Assembly (NCBI GenBank): GCA_002909145.1
Contig: PNQY01000039.1
Coordinates: 24,490 to 88,489 of the forward strand
Direction of reading: 5' to 3'
Source of the DNA: Candidatus Thioglobus perditus
GTDB taxonomy: Bacteria > Pseudomonadota > Gammaproteobacteria > PS1 > Pseudothioglobaceae
Length of the DNA stretch: 64,000 nucleotides
Shown here: one piece after another, positions 59,914 through 64,000 of the stretch
Layout: the number at the start of each line of letters is the position of its first letter
Position numbering within the stretch: position 1 is the first letter of the stretch
Program-made: the position numbers and the translations under genes
The notes under the pieces: model-generated
Seen by the model: only the letters and a program-made list of their open reading frames with translations
Told to the model about the DNA's origin: nothing
Database searches by the model: none

Positions 59914-60336
59914 ATGATTACCATGTGTACAAGCTGTGGCGGACTAAACAAAATCCCTGCTGAAAAATTAAATAATAACCCAAACTGTGGAAAATGCAAA
60001 AGCCCTCTATACAAAGGTGAGCCAATTTCTATGACTGGCACGCAACTTACTCGTGCAATTGAAAAAACAGATGAATTATTAGTGGTAGATTTTTGGGCAA
60101 CTTGGTGTGGCCCGTGCAAACAATTTGCACCCACTTTTAAACAAACTGCATCTCAGTTAGAGCCAAAAGCTCGATTTATCAAGATTGAAACTGAAGCTGA
60201 ACAGGCAATTTCGACTAAATACAATATTCGCTCAATTCCAACTTTAGTAATTTTTAAAAATGGACAGGAAATTGACCGCGTATCTGGTGCACTCGGCGCT
60301 GCAGATTTTACTAATTGGGTCAACCAACACGCCTAA
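59914..60336 (+). CDS. trxC: Thioredoxin 2 (zinc-binding)
   Basis: The 140-residue protein has an N-terminal zinc ribbon (CTSC at 5-8 and CGKC at 25-28) and a thioredoxin domain with WCGPC (C65, C68) and the cis-proline loop SIPTLVIF. This is the TrxC type, a cytosolic disulfide reductase linked to oxidative stress. An AGGAGA ribosome binding site precedes the start. Confidence 0.96.
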   Translation: MITMCTSCGGLNKIPAEKLNNNPNCGKCKSPLYKGEPISMTGTQLTRAIEKTDELLVVDFWATWCGPCKQFAPTFKQTASQLEPKARFIKIETEAEQAISTKYNIRSIPTLVIFKNGQEIDRVSGALGAADFTNWVNQHA

Positions 60337-60535
60337 AGCCCCATTTTGAAAATTTGCTAAATTTTTAAAAAAGTGGGAATAAGTATCAACTTATAGGTAA
60401 ATATTGATCTAAAAATGGCTATTTTTAACTAATTTATCGGCTTTTTATCAGTAATTTTGATTATTTCTGAATTTTTTTAAGTTTAGGTTGCACCCATATA
60501 TAAAGCAATATTACAACTTAATCGATTTTTGTTAA

Positions 60536-60859
60536 TCAATGGTGCCTTCTCCAAACAATATAATTACCAATACGAACAGTAATTGAATTCAAATCATCAG
60601 GAAGGCCGTAGGATTCTTTCTTGATTATCTTAGAAAAACATTCATATAAATCAACACATCTCCAAACACTGCCACTTGCTCCATCAGGTCCAATTCTTAC
60701 AACCTCTAAACTTACAGGCAATTGGTTAATTTGACCTTGTATAGCTTTCGATGATGGCGTATATTGCGCTATTGATTCTCTAGTAAAAAGAGCTGCTAGC
60801 ATCGCTATTAATATAACACCTACTAGATGATTTATATTGTAGTACCGCACTTTACTCAT
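60536..60859 (-). CDS. Unknown small exported or membrane-anchored protein
   Basis: The frame can start at a GTG at 60871, but the ATG at 60859 with GAGAATAAAG before it is preferred (107 residues). The N-terminus has one hydrophobic segment (about 9-26, INHLVGVILIAMLAALF) followed by SIAQ, a signal peptide or anchor. The mature part is about 80 residues with two cysteines (WRCVDLYECFSK) that may form a disulfide. No family recognised. Confidence 0.65.
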   Translation of the reverse strand: MSKVRYYNINHLVGVILIAMLAALFTRESIAQYTPSSKAIQGQINQLPVSLEVVRIGPDGASGSVWRCVDLYECFSKIIKKESYGLPDDLNSITVRIGNYIVWRRHH

Positions 60860-61069
60860 CTTTATTCTCACTTGTTAAATAGCTAAAGACCTTACTCCAG
60901 AAGCGTAATCCACTAATAATTATAGAAAAATTACAAATTTATTATACTAAACTTAATTAGGCACTATGGCCAATAATTTTTAAAGAAGTTAATATAGGAA
61001 TATAGATGTATAGTTAAATAATGTTACGAGCTCAAAATAGAGAATCTGAAAAGAAAAAATACAGGCGAT

Positions 61070-61108
61070 AAAAAACCCCAGCATCAATATGATGTCTGGG
61101 GTTTTTTG
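61070..61108 (-). terminator. Terminator of the rRNA operon
   Basis: CCCCAG and CATC pair with GATG and CTGGGG (one bulged T) around an AATAT loop, flanked by A and T runs. It lies just beyond the 3' end of the leftward 5S gene. Confidence 0.88.
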
Positions 61109-61116
61109 GAATTAAA

Positions 61117-61233
61117 GCCTAGCAATGTCCTACTCTCACATGGGGAGACCCCACACTACCATCGGCGCTAAGTGGTTTCACTTCTGAGTTCGGTATGGGA
61201 TCAGGTGGGTCACACTTGCTATTGTCACTAAGC
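61117..61233 (-). rRNA. rrf: 5S ribosomal RNA
   Basis: Read leftward, the sequence has the 5S features GTGTGACCCACC...GAACTCAGAAGTGAAACC, CGATGGTAGTGTGGGG and CCCCATGTGAGAGTAGG. The ends GCTTAGTG and TTGCTAGGC pair to close helix I. The ends are set by this pairing. Confidence 0.95.
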
Positions 61234-61414
61234 AAACTGGTTGCAAAGTTGTAATAAATACAACTTTAGCTAATTAAAAAGCTTTTATACCTTGATTATA
61301 AATAATCAGAAGATATAACAATTAATACATGTTGTAAGTTTGTCGCTTATCAGCGTATTGCATGACACACCAACACAAAAATTATGAATTCTTACAAATA
61401 ATTTGGGTGTTATA

Positions 61415-64000
<2,586 letters not shown>

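Noticed and set aside
60337..60535. AT-rich gap with weak CCCATTTT/AAAAGTGGG pairing
   Set aside because: The loop is about 20 nt with mismatches; I see no gene or clear terminator there.

Overview
The window is a dense, AT-rich piece of a gammaproteobacterial chromosome with no sign of a phage, plasmid, insertion sequence or CRISPR array. Several gene orders are typical of gammaproteobacteria: dusB-fis, 6S RNA next to the 5-formyl-THF cyclo-ligase gene, folC-cvpA-purF-metZ, fabA-fabB, rpmB-rpmG and yajC-secD-secF. The low GC content, compact layout, a BicA-like bicarbonate transporter beside a second SulP transporter, and the decayed remnant of an exported thioredoxin-like gene suggest a marine sulfur-oxidising autotroph of the SUP05/Thioglobus kind. 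That assignment is an inference; nothing in the window proves it.

Layout. 1-4430: partial yadG, then aceF-lpdA-pcm. 4440-6812: a large RND/MMPL exporter, closed by a strong terminator. 6965-11896: nadB-def-dusB-fis-purH. 12038-15514: avtA plus a small unknown gene, another unknown gene, and dbpA. 15553-16600: pseudogene remnant, 6S RNA and fau. 16604-25804 is one long leftward run: birA, lptB, tsaD, comM, hisA, rnfH, corC, a TauE/SafE-type membrane gene, tldE/pmbA and a ubiquinone-biosynthesis hydroxylase. truA diverges from birA. 26646-30345: two divergent SulP transporters; the rightward one has a structured leader containing an intrinsic terminator. 30379-35999: rimM-rpsP, purB, acnB, rpmG-rpmB. 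36125: tRNA-Ser(UGA).

36280-42628 is the least familiar part of the window. Five leftward genes all encode exported proteins. At least three have folds like LPP20/FlgT-N, and one also has a CsgG/TolB-like middle domain. A divergent small lipoprotein gene adjoins them. No curli or flagellar genes are present, so this may be an undescribed envelope assembly.

42638-60871 is mostly housekeeping: pirin, ald, a small membrane protein, pyrE, xth-trmB-fxsA-folC-cvpA-purF-metZ, fabAB, secFD-yajC, serS, a rhodanese, an unknown basic protein, trxC and a small exported protein. The window ends inside a leftward rRNA operon: terminator, 5S, and most of the 23S gene running off the right edge.

Functionally the region covers pyruvate dehydrogenase subunits, TCA (acnB), purine synthesis (purH, purB, purF), NAD, histidine, methionine and unsaturated fatty acid synthesis, translation and tRNA modification, Sec export, LPS transport and anion/bicarbonate uptake.
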